A DNA stretch of 64,000 nucleotides from Oscillospiraceae bacterium (GTDB lineage Bacteria; Bacillota; Clostridia; Oscillospirales; Oscillospiraceae). The stretch is taken from NCBI GenBank assembly GCA_015068025.1, contig SVLH01000001.1, positions 1 to 64,000 of the forward strand, given 5' to 3'. Below are positions 1 through 7,426 of the stretch, in pieces. How positions within the stretch are numbered: the first letter of the stretch is position 1; every line of letters begins with the position of its first letter. The position numbers and the translations under genes are program-made. The notes beneath the pieces are model-generated. The model had not been told where the DNA came from. It searched no databases and saw only the letters and a program-made list of their open reading frames with translations.

Positions 1-122
1 ATGGCTCGCAGAATTCAGGATTATTCGAGCAATTTTAGTTCTATCTTCTTGTCTCCCGAGCACTGGTCGCAACAAGATAGAATAGAAAAACCGAGCTCTG
101 ATGCTTCTATCTTCTTACCTAA
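1..122. other. Foreign-looking edge sequence joined to spoIIIAC
   Basis: This stretch is visibly AT-richer than everything after it and carries no spoIIIAC-like coding in the proper frame; TAG stops lie at 36-38 and 75-77 and a TAA at 120-122 directly before the first recognisable spoIIIAC codon. It holds a direct repeat ttctatcttctt (39-50 and 105-116) with an inverted copy aagatagaa (74-82) between, so either flank can pair with the middle. A 47-codon open frame (1-144) crosses the junction but has no recognisable product. It could be the end of a mobile element inserted in spoIIIAC or an assembly edge; the sequence alone cannot separate these. Confidence 0.5.
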
Positions 123-206
123 GCAGGGCTGGTCGTGGTGCTGATGATCCTTGTGCAGGAGATCAGCGACTTGTTCCAGCTGATAAAATATCTGTTTGAT
201 TTTTAG
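123..206 (+). pseudogene. spoIIIAC: Stage III sporulation protein AC, 3' remnant
   Basis: The last 27 codons of spoIIIAC, reading AGLVVVLMILVQEISDLFQ and on to TAG at 204-206, sit directly before spoIIIAD as in the canonical operon. SpoIIIAC is a small two-helix membrane protein (about 65 residues) of the SpoIIIA-SpoIIQ channel between mother cell and forespore. The first ~40 codons are absent: upstream sequence has stops in this frame and a different base composition. Whether the gene is truly broken or only cut by the contig or window edge is undecided. Confidence 0.7.
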
Positions 207-208
207 AG

Positions 209-601
209 ATGGAACTGATCATGCGGATCACGGCCCTTTGCGTGGTGGGAGCCCTTCTGGCGCTGGTACTCAGACGTGCCGCACCGGAGCAGGCGCTGCT
301 GCTGACGCTGGCAGCTGTGGCATTGATATTGTTGCTTTTGGGCGATTTTGTCGGCGAACTGGTAGGCTTTTTAAATGAATTGGCGGAAAAGAGCGGCGTT
401 TCCGCTTCGCTGTTCAAACCGATCTACAAAACGGTGGGGATCGCGCTGGTGGTAAGGAGCGGAAGCGGACTTTGCCGCGACGCAGGAGAATCTGCGCTGG
501 CAGTTATGGTGGAAACGGCGGGAACGGTGTGTGCGCTGCTGGTGGCTCTGCCGCTATTGCAAGCCGTGCTGACGTTTTTGATGGAGCTGATGCAGGCATG
601 A
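209..601 (+). CDS. spoIIIAD: Stage III sporulation protein AD
   Basis: A 130-residue, very hydrophobic protein with several predicted membrane helices (for example residues 4-20, 27-52 and the C-terminal 25). Length, hydrophobicity and position between spoIIIAC and spoIIIAE identify SpoIIIAD, a membrane component of the mother-cell channel complex that supports the engulfed forespore. It starts two bases after the spoIIIAC stop and overlaps spoIIIAE by an ATGA. In Bacillus the operon is SigE-controlled; the operon promoter lies outside this window. Confidence 0.9.
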   Translation: MELIMRITALCVVGALLALVLRRAAPEQALLLTLAAVALILLLLGDFVGELVGFLNELAEKSGVSASLFKPIYKTVGIALVVRSGSGLCRDAGESALAVMVETAGTVCALLVALPLLQAVLTFLMELMQA

Positions 602-1677
602 TGAAAGGATTATTTTGCTTTGTCCTGATGCTGCTGCTTATGACTGTGCAGGTCCGGGCGGCAGAACTGCCGGGCGAGTTGATAGACAGCCTTCCGGATG
701 CGGCGGAAGATCTGCTGTGGGGACAGGAATTTACCGACGCAGGCGCTGTTACCGAGGGGATCGGCAGGATTCTGCAAGGCCTGCCCGAGCAGGCGGAGGA
801 GATTCTGCACGGCAGTCTGCGGGGTGCTGTGACGGTTTTGCTGATCGTGGTGCTGTGCGGTGCAGCGGATTGCCTTGATCGTGGGACAGGCGGCGCGGCG
901 ACGGTTTTTATTCCTATGGCAGGGGCGTTGTCGGTCACAATGGCCACAGCCGGGACCCTTGACTCCATGATCGGCGCCGGGGCAGAGGTGATCCGGGAGC
1001 TGAGCGTCTTTTCCAAAGTGCTTTTACCTACCCTTGCGGCGGCCATGGCGGCCTCCGGTTCCGTGACGTCTGCCGGTTTCCATCAGGTCACAACGGTCTT
1101 TCTGGTGGATGTGCTGGTGAGCCTCATTGAAAAGCTGCTGCTGCCGCTGGTCTATCTCTACATCGGCGTCCTGACGGCATCGGCCTGTCTGCCGGAAAAC
1201 CGGCTGGGAACCATCGCAAATGGATTGAAAAAGGTTGTTGTCTGGCTTCTGGCAACATCGCTGCTGTTGTTTACGGTGTATCTTTCCGTAATCCGGGTGA
1301 TTTCAGGAACGGCAGACAGCACCGCAGTCAAAATGACAAAAACCGCCATCTCCGGCGTGGTTCCGGTGGTTGGCGGCATCATTGCGGAGGCTTCGGAAAC
1401 GGTACTGCTGGGGGCGGGGATGTTGAAGAACACGATCGGTATCGCGGGCATGCTGGCTATTCTGGCCACCTGTATCTATCCGTTTTTGCAGCTGGGCATT
1501 CAATATCTGCTCTATAAGCTGACGGCATTTCTCGCTTCCGTGGCAGGTCCGCCCCGGCTTTGCGGGCTGATCGATGGTCTGGGCGGCGCTTTTGGCCTGG
1601 TCCTGGGGATGGCCGGAAGCTGTGCACTTCTGCTTTTAATCTCTGTGCTGTCCTCCGTGGCGGCGGTGATCCCATGA
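598..1677 (+). CDS. spoIIIAE: Stage III sporulation protein AE
   Basis: The start ATG at 598 overlaps the spoIIIAD stop; the longer ORF in the track begins in out-of-frame spoIIIAD sequence. The 359-residue product has an N-terminal signal-like segment (KGLFCFVLMLLLMTVQVRA) followed by multiple membrane helices, as in SpoIIIAE, the largest membrane subunit of the SpoIIIA complex (about 400 residues in B. subtilis). It overlaps spoIIIAF by four bases, consistent with translational coupling. Family assignment rests on operon order plus hydrophobic profile and is secure. Confidence 0.93.
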   Translation: MMKGLFCFVLMLLLMTVQVRAAELPGELIDSLPDAAEDLLWGQEFTDAGAVTEGIGRILQGLPEQAEEILHGSLRGAVTVLLIVVLCGAADCLDRGTGGAATVFIPMAGALSVTMATAGTLDSMIGAGAEVIRELSVFSKVLLPTLAAAMAASGSVTSAGFHQVTTVFLVDVLVSLIEKLLLPLVYLYIGVLTASACLPENRLGTIANGLKKVVVWLLATSLLLFTVYLSVIRVISGTADSTAVKMTKTAISGVVPVVGGIIAEASETVLLGAGMLKNTIGIAGMLAILATCIYPFLQLGIQYLLYKLTAFLASVAGPPRLCGLIDGLGGAFGLVLGMAGSCALLLLISVLSSVAAVIP

Positions 1678-2153
1678 TCGGCGCGCTGCGGGAATGGCTC
1701 TGCTCCGTTCTGACAGTAACGCTGCTGCTTTCTGTGGTGGAGTTGCTGCTGCCGGAGGGAAATATGCGAAAGATCGGAGGCTTCACAGGCGGTTTGGTCC
1801 TGCTGCTCACGCTGCTGAGCCCCGTCAAAGGGCTTCGGTCGGAAATCCCGGAGCTGCGCTGGGACGTGTACGAGCAGGCGATCATACAGCGTCAGGAGGA
1901 ACTGTCTGCCGTCGGGAACAGAGAGCTGCGGGAACTCATAGAAAGCCGCAGCGCCGCATATATATCGGACAAAGCAGACAGCCTGGGCATTTCGGTGACG
2001 GTGCGCGTCAGGGCGGAAGAAAACGCAGAAGGCATTCCTGTTCCGGAATGGGTCGAGATCACAGGAGTATATTCTGCGGAACTGGCAGCCTGGCTGGAGA
2101 GCGAACTGGCCGTTCCGGCAGAGAGGCAGGTTTGGAATGAAGGGAAAAACTGA
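1674..2153 (+). CDS. spoIIIAF: Stage III sporulation protein AF
   Basis: 159 residues starting at ATG 1674 (MIGALREWLC), inside the end of spoIIIAE. Two N-terminal membrane helices (about 10-27 and 35-52) are followed by a soluble, charged C-terminal half, the usual SpoIIIAF layout. It is one of the ring-forming or ring-associated parts of the SpoIIIA-SpoIIQ channel. It overlaps spoIIIAG by 17 bases. Confidence 0.92.
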   Translation: MIGALREWLCSVLTVTLLLSVVELLLPEGNMRKIGGFTGGLVLLLTLLSPVKGLRSEIPELRWDVYEQAIIQRQEELSAVGNRELRELIESRSAAYISDKADSLGISVTVRVRAEENAEGIPVPEWVEITGVYSAELAAWLESELAVPAERQVWNEGKN

Positions 2154-2649
2154 AGGAGTGCAAAAGCTATGGAACAGATACAAGTATGTGGTGTTGGTGA
2201 TTTTGATCGGCGCGGTGCTGCTTCTTCTGCCGGATGGCGGAAAAGCGGAGCAGGCGCTACCGCAGACAGAGGCGCTGGGCGCGGAGAAGCAGGATCTGCA
2301 AAAAGAGATGGAGGAGATCCTGGGGAACATCAGTGGTGTGGGACAGGTGCAGGTCCTGCTGACAGTGGACTCGGACGGCGAACGGCAGCTGGCGCAGAAC
2401 AACGAACTGCGCTACAGCGGCCCCGTGGCATCTCCGGAGGATTATTCCAGACGCTCCGAAGTGGTTTTAACAAACGAAGGAAGCGGGGAAGAGGCCGTGG
2501 TGATCCGCAGGGTATATCCCCGGTATCGGGGTGCGCTGGTGGTATGTCAGGGAGGGGACAGGGCGGACGTAAAGCTGGCGGTGACCGAGGCGGTGGCGGC
2601 TCTGACGGGGCTTGCCAGCGACCGCATCACCGTGGCAAAGTGGCAGTAA
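2137..2649 (+). CDS. spoIIIAG: Stage III sporulation protein AG
   Basis: 170 residues with one membrane helix near residues 17-34 (VVLVILIGAVLLLLP) and a soluble domain containing the ISGVGQVQVLLTVD stretch typical of SpoIIIAG, the large ring protein of the mother-cell channel. The start codon lies within spoIIIAF. A gap of 20 bases with a strong ggaggagg separates it from spoIIIAH. Confidence 0.93.
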   Translation: MKGKTEGVQKLWNRYKYVVLVILIGAVLLLLPDGGKAEQALPQTEALGAEKQDLQKEMEEILGNISGVGQVQVLLTVDSDGERQLAQNNELRYSGPVASPEDYSRRSEVVLTNEGSGEEAVVIRRVYPRYRGALVVCQGGDRADVKLAVTEAVAALTGLASDRITVAKWQ

Positions 2650-2669
2650 TCATTTGGAGGAGGAACGGC

Positions 2670-3242
2670 ATGACGGCAAAATGGAAACGAAATACAGTGG
2701 TTGCAACGATGACGGTACTGGTGTGTGCCGCGGTGGCTTTGAACTGGAAATACTCCGGCGAAGAAGCAGTGCAGAATGCAGAGGAGACCGGCACGAAAAT
2801 TCTCGGTGAGGCCATGCTGGTATCGGGACAGGACGAGGAAAACAGCGAAAGCGGAGAGACGGCGGATGAAGCATCCGTTTATACCGGCGGTGATTACTTT
2901 GCCTCTGCCCGCCTGACCCGCCAGCAGGCGCGGGACAACGCCATCTCTCTGCTGCAGGAGGCAGCAGAGCAGGAAAATGCGGATCAGGAAGTGGCCAATG
3001 AAGCCAGCGAGGGGATTCAGGTACTGGCAACGTATACCCTGAAAGAGGCGCAGATCGAAAATCTCGTAACAGCCAAAGGGTATACGGACTGCGTGGCTTT
3101 TATGGGGCAGGATTCCGTCAGCGTGGTGGTTTCCACGGAAAGCGGTGATTTGACGACGGAAGATGTTGCAAAAATCAAAGATATTGCCATCACGGAAACG
3201 GGACTGCCTGCCAGAAGTGTAAAAATCATGGTTGCAAACTAA
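2670..3242 (+). CDS. spoIIIAH: Stage III sporulation protein AH
   Basis: 190 residues from ATG 2670, preceded by ggaggagg with good spacing; the longer ORF in the track is an upstream extension through spoIIIAG. One N-terminal membrane helix (about 8-24) anchors an extracellular domain with the ARLTRQQARDNAISLLQEA segment seen in SpoIIIAH. This protein binds forespore SpoIIQ across the intermembrane space. It is the last gene of the operon. An acidic Glu/Ser-rich linker follows the helix. Confidence 0.93.
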   Translation: MTAKWKRNTVVATMTVLVCAAVALNWKYSGEEAVQNAEETGTKILGEAMLVSGQDEENSESGETADEASVYTGGDYFASARLTRQQARDNAISLLQEAAEQENADQEVANEASEGIQVLATYTLKEAQIENLVTAKGYTDCVAFMGQDSVSVVVSTESGDLTTEDVAKIKDIAITETGLPARSVKIMVAN

Positions 3243-3249
3243 TTTGGAG

Positions 3250-3278
3250 TTGTAATTTTAGGGATGACATGGTACAAT
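3250..3278 (+). promoter_or_regulatory. SigA-type promoter of asp23-nusB-xseAB-ispA
   Basis: TTGTAA (3250-3255) and TACAAT (3273-3278) are separated by 17 bases, just after the spoIIIAH stop. It would start the housekeeping operon about 50 bases before asp23. Confidence 0.75.
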
Positions 3279-3335
3279 AATAATCCGTAAATACGGCTTT
3301 TACCAAGGATATCACAGATAAGGAGAATCAACACC

Positions 3336-3713
3336 ATGGCAGAAAGCAAGGAATATATGACTTTACAGGAAGAGAATGGCAGTATCCACATTTCCGAGGA
3401 AGTGATCGCCGCCATCGTGGTGGGTGCTGTCCGCGAGGTGGAAGGCGTTTCCGGCATGATGACCAATCTGGGCGGCAGCGTCACGGATCTGATGACGAAT
3501 AAGAAGAATGCCCAGAAGGGTACCAAGGGTGTGAAGGTCAACCTGACCGAAGATAGCCTGACGCTGGACATTTACCTGCTGGTTAAGTTCGGCCAGCCGA
3601 TCCCCGAAGTGGCGGAGAATGTGCAAAAGAGCGTTGCCGCCGCTGTGGAGGCCATGACCGGCCGCGCAGTGCAGACGATCAATATCCATGTTGGCGGCGT
3701 GACTATGGGTTGA
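3336..3713 (+). CDS. Asp23/Gls24 family envelope stress protein
   Basis: 125 residues with the family pattern: IHISEEVIAAIVVGAVREVEGV near the N terminus and a C-terminal QTINIHVGGVTM. It corresponds to YqhY, the Asp23 paralogue that sits upstream of nusB in Bacillus and Clostridia and is linked there to control of acetyl-CoA carboxylase and envelope homeostasis. It lacks an obvious membrane segment. First gene of the operon; a clear ggagaa RBS precedes the ATG. The exact role in this organism is inferred from B. subtilis only. Confidence 0.88.
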   Translation: MAESKEYMTLQEENGSIHISEEVIAAIVVGAVREVEGVSGMMTNLGGSVTDLMTNKKNAQKGTKGVKVNLTEDSLTLDIYLLVKFGQPIPEVAENVQKSVAAAVEAMTGRAVQTINIHVGGVTMG

Positions 3714-3755
3714 CACAGCCGCGGGTGTGAACGAGAGAGAAAAGGAAGTAGCGCT

Positions 3756-4205
3756 ATGGTACGAAATACCGCACGGGAAATCGCCATCCACCTTTCCTAT
3801 GAGCTGAGCTTTACCAGCAAGGAGATCAATGCCCTGCTGGATGAGCGCCTGCAGAAGGAGTCTTTTGCCATTCTGGCAGAGGAGGATGCGCTGTATCAGG
3901 AAACGCCCAACGCCAAGCAGGAGGAGTATATCCGCCGTCTGGTCAAGGGCGTGAACGAACACGCGGCAGAACTGGACAGTTACATCGCTAAATACGCCAA
4001 GGGCTGGAGCTTTGCACGAATCCCGCTGGTCGCCTCTGCGATCATGCGCGTTGCCATGTACGAGATCCTGTATATGCCGGATATCCCCAATGGCGCGGCC
4101 ATCAACGAGGCGATCGAGATCGCCAAGAAGTATGAAACCCCGGAAACGGTGAAATTTATGAACGGTATTCTGGGCACCTTCGTGCGTCAGGAGATCGGCG
4201 AATAA
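3756..4205 (+). CDS. nusB: Transcription antitermination factor NusB
   Basis: 149 residues, all-helical NusB fold, beginning MVRNTAREIAIHLSYEL and ending with the conserved ETVKFMNGILG segment. NusB binds boxA RNA with NusE (S10) and promotes rRNA antitermination. Length is normal. It lies 42 bases after asp23 and before xseA; the folD gene that commonly separates nusB and xseA in bacilli is absent here. Confidence 0.94.
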   Translation: MVRNTAREIAIHLSYELSFTSKEINALLDERLQKESFAILAEEDALYQETPNAKQEEYIRRLVKGVNEHAAELDSYIAKYAKGWSFARIPLVASAIMRVAMYEILYMPDIPNGAAINEAIEIAKKYETPETVKFMNGILGTFVRQEIGE

Positions 4206-4208
4206 GAA

Positions 4209-4257
4209 AAGACGGCAGAGCGGGACGCGGTGGCAGCCGCCGTCCGGCTCTGCTTAT
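4209..4257 (+). terminator. Intergenic hairpin between nusB and xseA
   Basis: gcagagc...gctctgc arms with an inner ggac/gtcc pairing form an imperfect GC-rich hairpin followed by tatttt. The T-run is short, so it may be a partial terminator that adjusts xseA-xseB-ispA expression. Confidence 0.4.
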
Positions 4258-4275
4258 TTTGAAAAAGGAGGGAGT

Positions 4276-5490
4276 ATGGAACAGCATATTTTCGGTGTTT
4301 CCGAAGTGAATCAGCTGGTCAAGCTGCTGCTGGACAACGAGCCGCTGCTGGCCAATGTGGCGGTGCGCGGTGAGCTTTCCAACTATAAGATCTACCCCTC
4401 CGGTCACCATTATTTTACCCTGAAGGATCCGGAAGGCGCGCTGCGCTGCGTCATGTTTAAGAGCGCAGCCATGAAGCTGCGCTTCCGGCCGGAAAACGGG
4501 ATGCAGGTGATTTTGCAAGGGCGAATTTCCGTATTTCCCCGGGACGGTGCCTATCAGCTCTACTGCAATACCATGACGCCGGAGGGCGCTGGCGATCTGG
4601 CGCTGGCCTTTGAGCAGCTCAAGCAGAAACTGCACGAAGAAGGCCTGTTCGACCCGGCACATAAGAAGCCGCTGCCTCCGTTTCCGGAGAAAATCGCCAT
4701 TATCACATCCTCTGCCGGTGCGGCAGTCCATGATATGATCCGCATCCTGCGGCGGAGATACCCTCTTGCCAAAGTGATCCTCCTGCCGGTGCGGGTACAG
4801 GGCGCAGAGGCACCGCCGGAGATCGTGGGTGCCATCCGATACGCCAACCGCTGGCGAGTGGCCGATCTCCTTATCACGGGTCGCGGAGGCGGATCCATGG
4901 AAGATCTGTGGGCGTTCAATGACGAACGGGTCGCCCGCGCCATTTATGAATCGGAACTGCCGGTCATTTCAGCCGTTGGCCACGAACCGGACGTCACCAT
5001 CGCGGACTTCGTGGCAGATGCCCGGGCGTCCACGCCCTCCAACGCGGCGGAGATCGCCGTGCCGGACAAGGCGGAACTTCTTCGCTGGCTTCGGGACGCC
5101 GGTGGACGCATGGAGCAGGCCGAATCGGCTCGCCTGGAGTCGCTGCGGAGCAAGCTGGATGGAATGGCGCAAAAACGGGTTATGACCGACCAGCTTGCCT
5201 ATGTGCAGGACAAGCGGATGGAGCTGCTTCATGTCCAGCAGCGACTGGGCGATCTTTCCGCCGTGCAGGTGAGCCGGAAACGGCAGCGGTTTTCCGCTCT
5301 GACGGCAGCGCTGGACGCTATGAGTCCGCTGAAAGTGCTGGGACGCGGCTATGCCATGGCGCAGAACGAACAGGGTCAGATATTGAAAAGCAGCCGGGAC
5401 GTGGCACCGGGCGACCGGGTTTCCGTCACCCTTGGCGAGGGAGGCTTCTCCGCTGTTGTGGAGACGCTGTTGAAGGAGGATGAAGCATGA
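4276..5490 (+). CDS. xseA: Exodeoxyribonuclease VII large subunit
   Basis: 404 residues. The N-terminal OB-fold (about 1-100, with SNYKIYPSGHHYFTLKD) binds single-stranded DNA; the catalytic domain follows, with GRGGGSMEDLWAFN near residue 200 and SAVGHEPDVTIADFVAD, the family's active-site motifs; a coiled-coil region lies at about 270-340. ExoVII degrades single-stranded DNA from both ends with XseB. A strong aaaaggaggg precedes the ATG. The last four bases overlap xseB. Confidence 0.95.
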   Translation: MEQHIFGVSEVNQLVKLLLDNEPLLANVAVRGELSNYKIYPSGHHYFTLKDPEGALRCVMFKSAAMKLRFRPENGMQVILQGRISVFPRDGAYQLYCNTMTPEGAGDLALAFEQLKQKLHEEGLFDPAHKKPLPPFPEKIAIITSSAGAAVHDMIRILRRRYPLAKVILLPVRVQGAEAPPEIVGAIRYANRWRVADLLITGRGGGSMEDLWAFNDERVARAIYESELPVISAVGHEPDVTIADFVADARASTPSNAAEIAVPDKAELLRWLRDAGGRMEQAESARLESLRSKLDGMAQKRVMTDQLAYVQDKRMELLHVQQRLGDLSAVQVSRKRQRFSALTAALDAMSPLKVLGRGYAMAQNEQGQILKSSRDVAPGDRVSVTLGEGGFSAVVETLLKEDEA

Positions 5491-5723
5491 GCGAAAAGAA
5501 AGTCACGTTTGAGCAGCAGCTCTCCCGTCTGGAGGAGATTGTAGCTGCGTTGGAGAAGGGTGACGCCCCTCTGGCGGATTCCCTGAAGCTGTTTGAAGAG
5601 GGAACGAAGCTGATCGCAGCCTGCTCCAAGCAGTTGGATCAGGCCGAGCAGAAGGTTGTCAAGCTGATGAAGGGCGCTGACGGCGCGCCCGTGGAACTGC
5701 CCTTTGCGGACGAGGAGGATTGA
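5487..5723 (+). CDS. xseB: Exodeoxyribonuclease VII small subunit
   Basis: 78 residues, starting at an ATGA overlap with xseA. It contains the typical FEQQLSRLEEIVAALEKGD motif and the LFEEG segment of XseB, a helical subunit that binds the XseA coiled coil in several copies. Its own 3' end carries the gaggagg that serves ispA. Confidence 0.95.
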   Translation: MSEKKVTFEQQLSRLEEIVAALEKGDAPLADSLKLFEEGTKLIAACSKQLDQAEQKVVKLMKGADGAPVELPFADEED

Positions 5724-5725
5724 CT

Positions 5726-6601
5726 ATGGAACTGGCCTTTGCCGAGCGGTATGAACTGTATCGTCAGGAGATCGAGCAGTATCTGAATTCTCTCTTTGAG
5801 GAGGAGCCCCATTGGGCGGATCTGTATGCGTCCATGCGCTATTCTGTTTTGGCGGGCGGTAAGCGGATTCGTCCCGTGCTGACACTGGAGTTTGCCCGTC
5901 TGGCCGGCATGGACTGGCACGATGCCGTGCCGGTGGCTTGCGCATTGGAACTGGTGCATACGTATTCCCTGATCCACGATGACCTGCCCTGCATGGATGA
6001 CGACGATCTGCGCCGCGGCAAGCCCACCAACCACAAGGTATACGGCGAAACGCTGGCGGTTCTGGCAGGCGATGCCCTGCAGGCAGAGGCCTATCGCCTG
6101 ATTTTGACTGCCCCCGGTCTGAAAGCCGAGCAGAGAGCAGAGTGCGCCCTGATTTTGGCAGGCGCCTCCGGAGCCGACGGCATGGTGGCGGGGCAGGTGC
6201 TGGACACCCTCCACGCGCCGAAAACGGAGCAGGAACTGACGGAAGTTCACCGCCTGAAAACCGGCGCCATGATCGCAGGAGCCTGCCGCCTTGGTGTTGC
6301 GGCTGCCGATGCGAAGGAAGCCTTCCATCAGGCAGCTGCGGAGTACGGCTATCAGTTGGGTATGGCGTTCCAGATCCGGGACGATATGCTGGACGTGATC
6401 GGCAATGCAGACGAGTTTGGCAAGCCCATCGGCTCCGACCGGGAGGAAGGAAAGGTCACTTTCCCGGATCTGCTGGGTCTGGAAGGCTGCGAGCGGGCGG
6501 TTTTGGATTGTACAGAACGCGCGAAATCGGCCGTTGCCCCGTGGGACGAGGACGGCTTCCTTGCCGAACTGGCGGACAGCCTGACGAATCGTATGAAGTG
6601 A
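5726..6601 (+). CDS. ispA: Polyprenyl (farnesyl) diphosphate synthase
   Basis: 291 residues from ATG 5726, seven bases after gaggagg; the track's TTG at 5720 is an alternative start two codons earlier. The two aspartate-rich motifs of trans-prenyltransferases are clear: HDDLPCMDDDDLRRG (about residue 87) and FQIRDDMLDV (about residue 216). It condenses isopentenyl diphosphate with allylic diphosphates, probably to farnesyl diphosphate (C15) judged from length and the position beside xseB and dxs. Product chain length was not proven. It is followed by a terminator, so downstream dxs needs its own promoter. Confidence 0.93.
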   Translation: MELAFAERYELYRQEIEQYLNSLFEEEPHWADLYASMRYSVLAGGKRIRPVLTLEFARLAGMDWHDAVPVACALELVHTYSLIHDDLPCMDDDDLRRGKPTNHKVYGETLAVLAGDALQAEAYRLILTAPGLKAEQRAECALILAGASGADGMVAGQVLDTLHAPKTEQELTEVHRLKTGAMIAGACRLGVAAADAKEAFHQAAAEYGYQLGMAFQIRDDMLDVIGNADEFGKPIGSDREEGKVTFPDLLGLEGCERAVLDCTERAKSAVAPWDEDGFLAELADSLTNRMK

Positions 6602-6609
6602 ATATCCAG

Positions 6610-6641
6610 ACAGCCGAAGCAGGTTTGCTCCGGCTGTTTTT
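6610..6641 (+). terminator. Terminator after ispA
   Basis: cagccg-agca arms pair with tgct-cggctg and are followed by ttttt. It separates the asp23-ispA unit from the downstream RNA gene. Confidence 0.8.
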
Positions 6642-6697
6642 CCTTAAAAATCAAGGAAAAGACGCAAAAAGTTTACAAATGTATATACAGAATAATA

Positions 6698-6726
6698 TTG
6701 CATATTCAATGTGGGAGTGGTATACT
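6698..6726 (+). promoter_or_regulatory. SigA-type promoter of the OLE RNA region
   Basis: TTGCAT (6698-6703) and TATACT (6721-6726) with a 17-base spacer. Predicted transcription start is about 6733, exactly where a long-range helix of the RNA begins. Confidence 0.75.
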
Positions 6727-6732
6727 GATTTT

Positions 6733-7391
6733 CGCTAAGCGGCGGCGCAGTATTCTAGTCAGATCTGCCGTTTCCCAAGGAGGGCCTAAAAATCCTCTAA
6801 AGGGCACATCGATGAAACCTCTGGTGCCTGCTTGATACGCCCAGTGTTGGGCGGGTGCTGGGGGGAAGCGCGCCACGCGTGCTTGCGGACTCAGGGCGAT
6901 TTCCAATGGCATGGTTACCCTGACCCTGTTTCCGTGGAGACCTGTTCTTGTGCATGGCCGTACTCCCATTGTGGTATTTCCGAGCTATGTACGAAACAGA
7001 TTAGGAACCTGCAATGCGGTGCATCGGCGCCTGACGGAGCCGTAACGCTGTGTGCAGACGTAGCCTGCCTTGAGGTGGGTATGGAGGATGAGAGGTCAGG
7101 TTGTACGGACTCCGGCCGGAGTTGAGCGACCCTTTGCTCTCTGAAACCATGGCTGCAAAAGAGGCTAAAGAAGCGGACAGACTGTGGTGGAAAACACCTA
7201 GGCTGTTCCTGTGGAGACAAAAAAGGGATTACAGTGCGGACTAAGTGGCAGTCGGGTAGCGCGGATAGGCAACGCCGCGCCGTGACACCGAACGGGGAAC
7301 CGCCTCCATCGGCAACGAGAGGTGTGTCTCGGGGAAATCCAACCCGTACCTAAGCCGTAAGATTTACCTTTTTTGCCGCCGTCGGCTTAGC
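6733..7391 (+). ncRNA. ole: OLE RNA (ornate large extremophilic RNA), predicted
   Basis: About 660 bases between ispA and dxs contain no plausible gene, yet have their own promoter and end just before a gene matching OapA. This is the classical location of OLE RNA, a large structured RNA that forms a membrane-bound ribonucleoprotein with OapA and is linked in Bacillus halodurans to tolerance of short-chain alcohols, cold and metal or carbon stress. The ends support one folded unit: gctaagcggcggc (6734-6746) pairs with gccgcc (7375-7380) and gcttagc (7385-7391), leaving a 4-base bulge. Many local inverted repeats lie within. The call rests on synteny, the oapA neighbour, size and closure; no covariance search could be run. 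Confidence 0.85.
7350..7390 (+). promoter_or_regulatory. Alternative 3' hairpin competing with OLE closing helix
   Basis: ctaagccg (7350-7357) can pair with cggcttag (7383-7390). The second arm overlaps the gcttagc that closes the whole RNA with its 5' end, so the two pairings exclude each other. The loop holds a T-run (7369-7374). It may be a 3'-end processing, attenuation or switching element upstream of oapA; this is inference. Confidence 0.4.
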
Positions 7392-7426
7392 AATCGCAAC
7401 CAAGCATTTCTTTGGAGGACAGTTCC

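Noticed and set aside
6706-7220. Short ORFs of 87-101 codons inside the OLE RNA region (6706-6969, 6832-7125, 6915-7220)
   Set aside because: No RBS, conflicting strands, no recognisable domain; the region is better explained as structured RNA.
6733-7391. RNase P RNA, tmRNA or group II intron as alternatives for the large RNA
   Set aside because: None of their hallmark sequences was seen, and the ispA-oapA-dxs context fits OLE.
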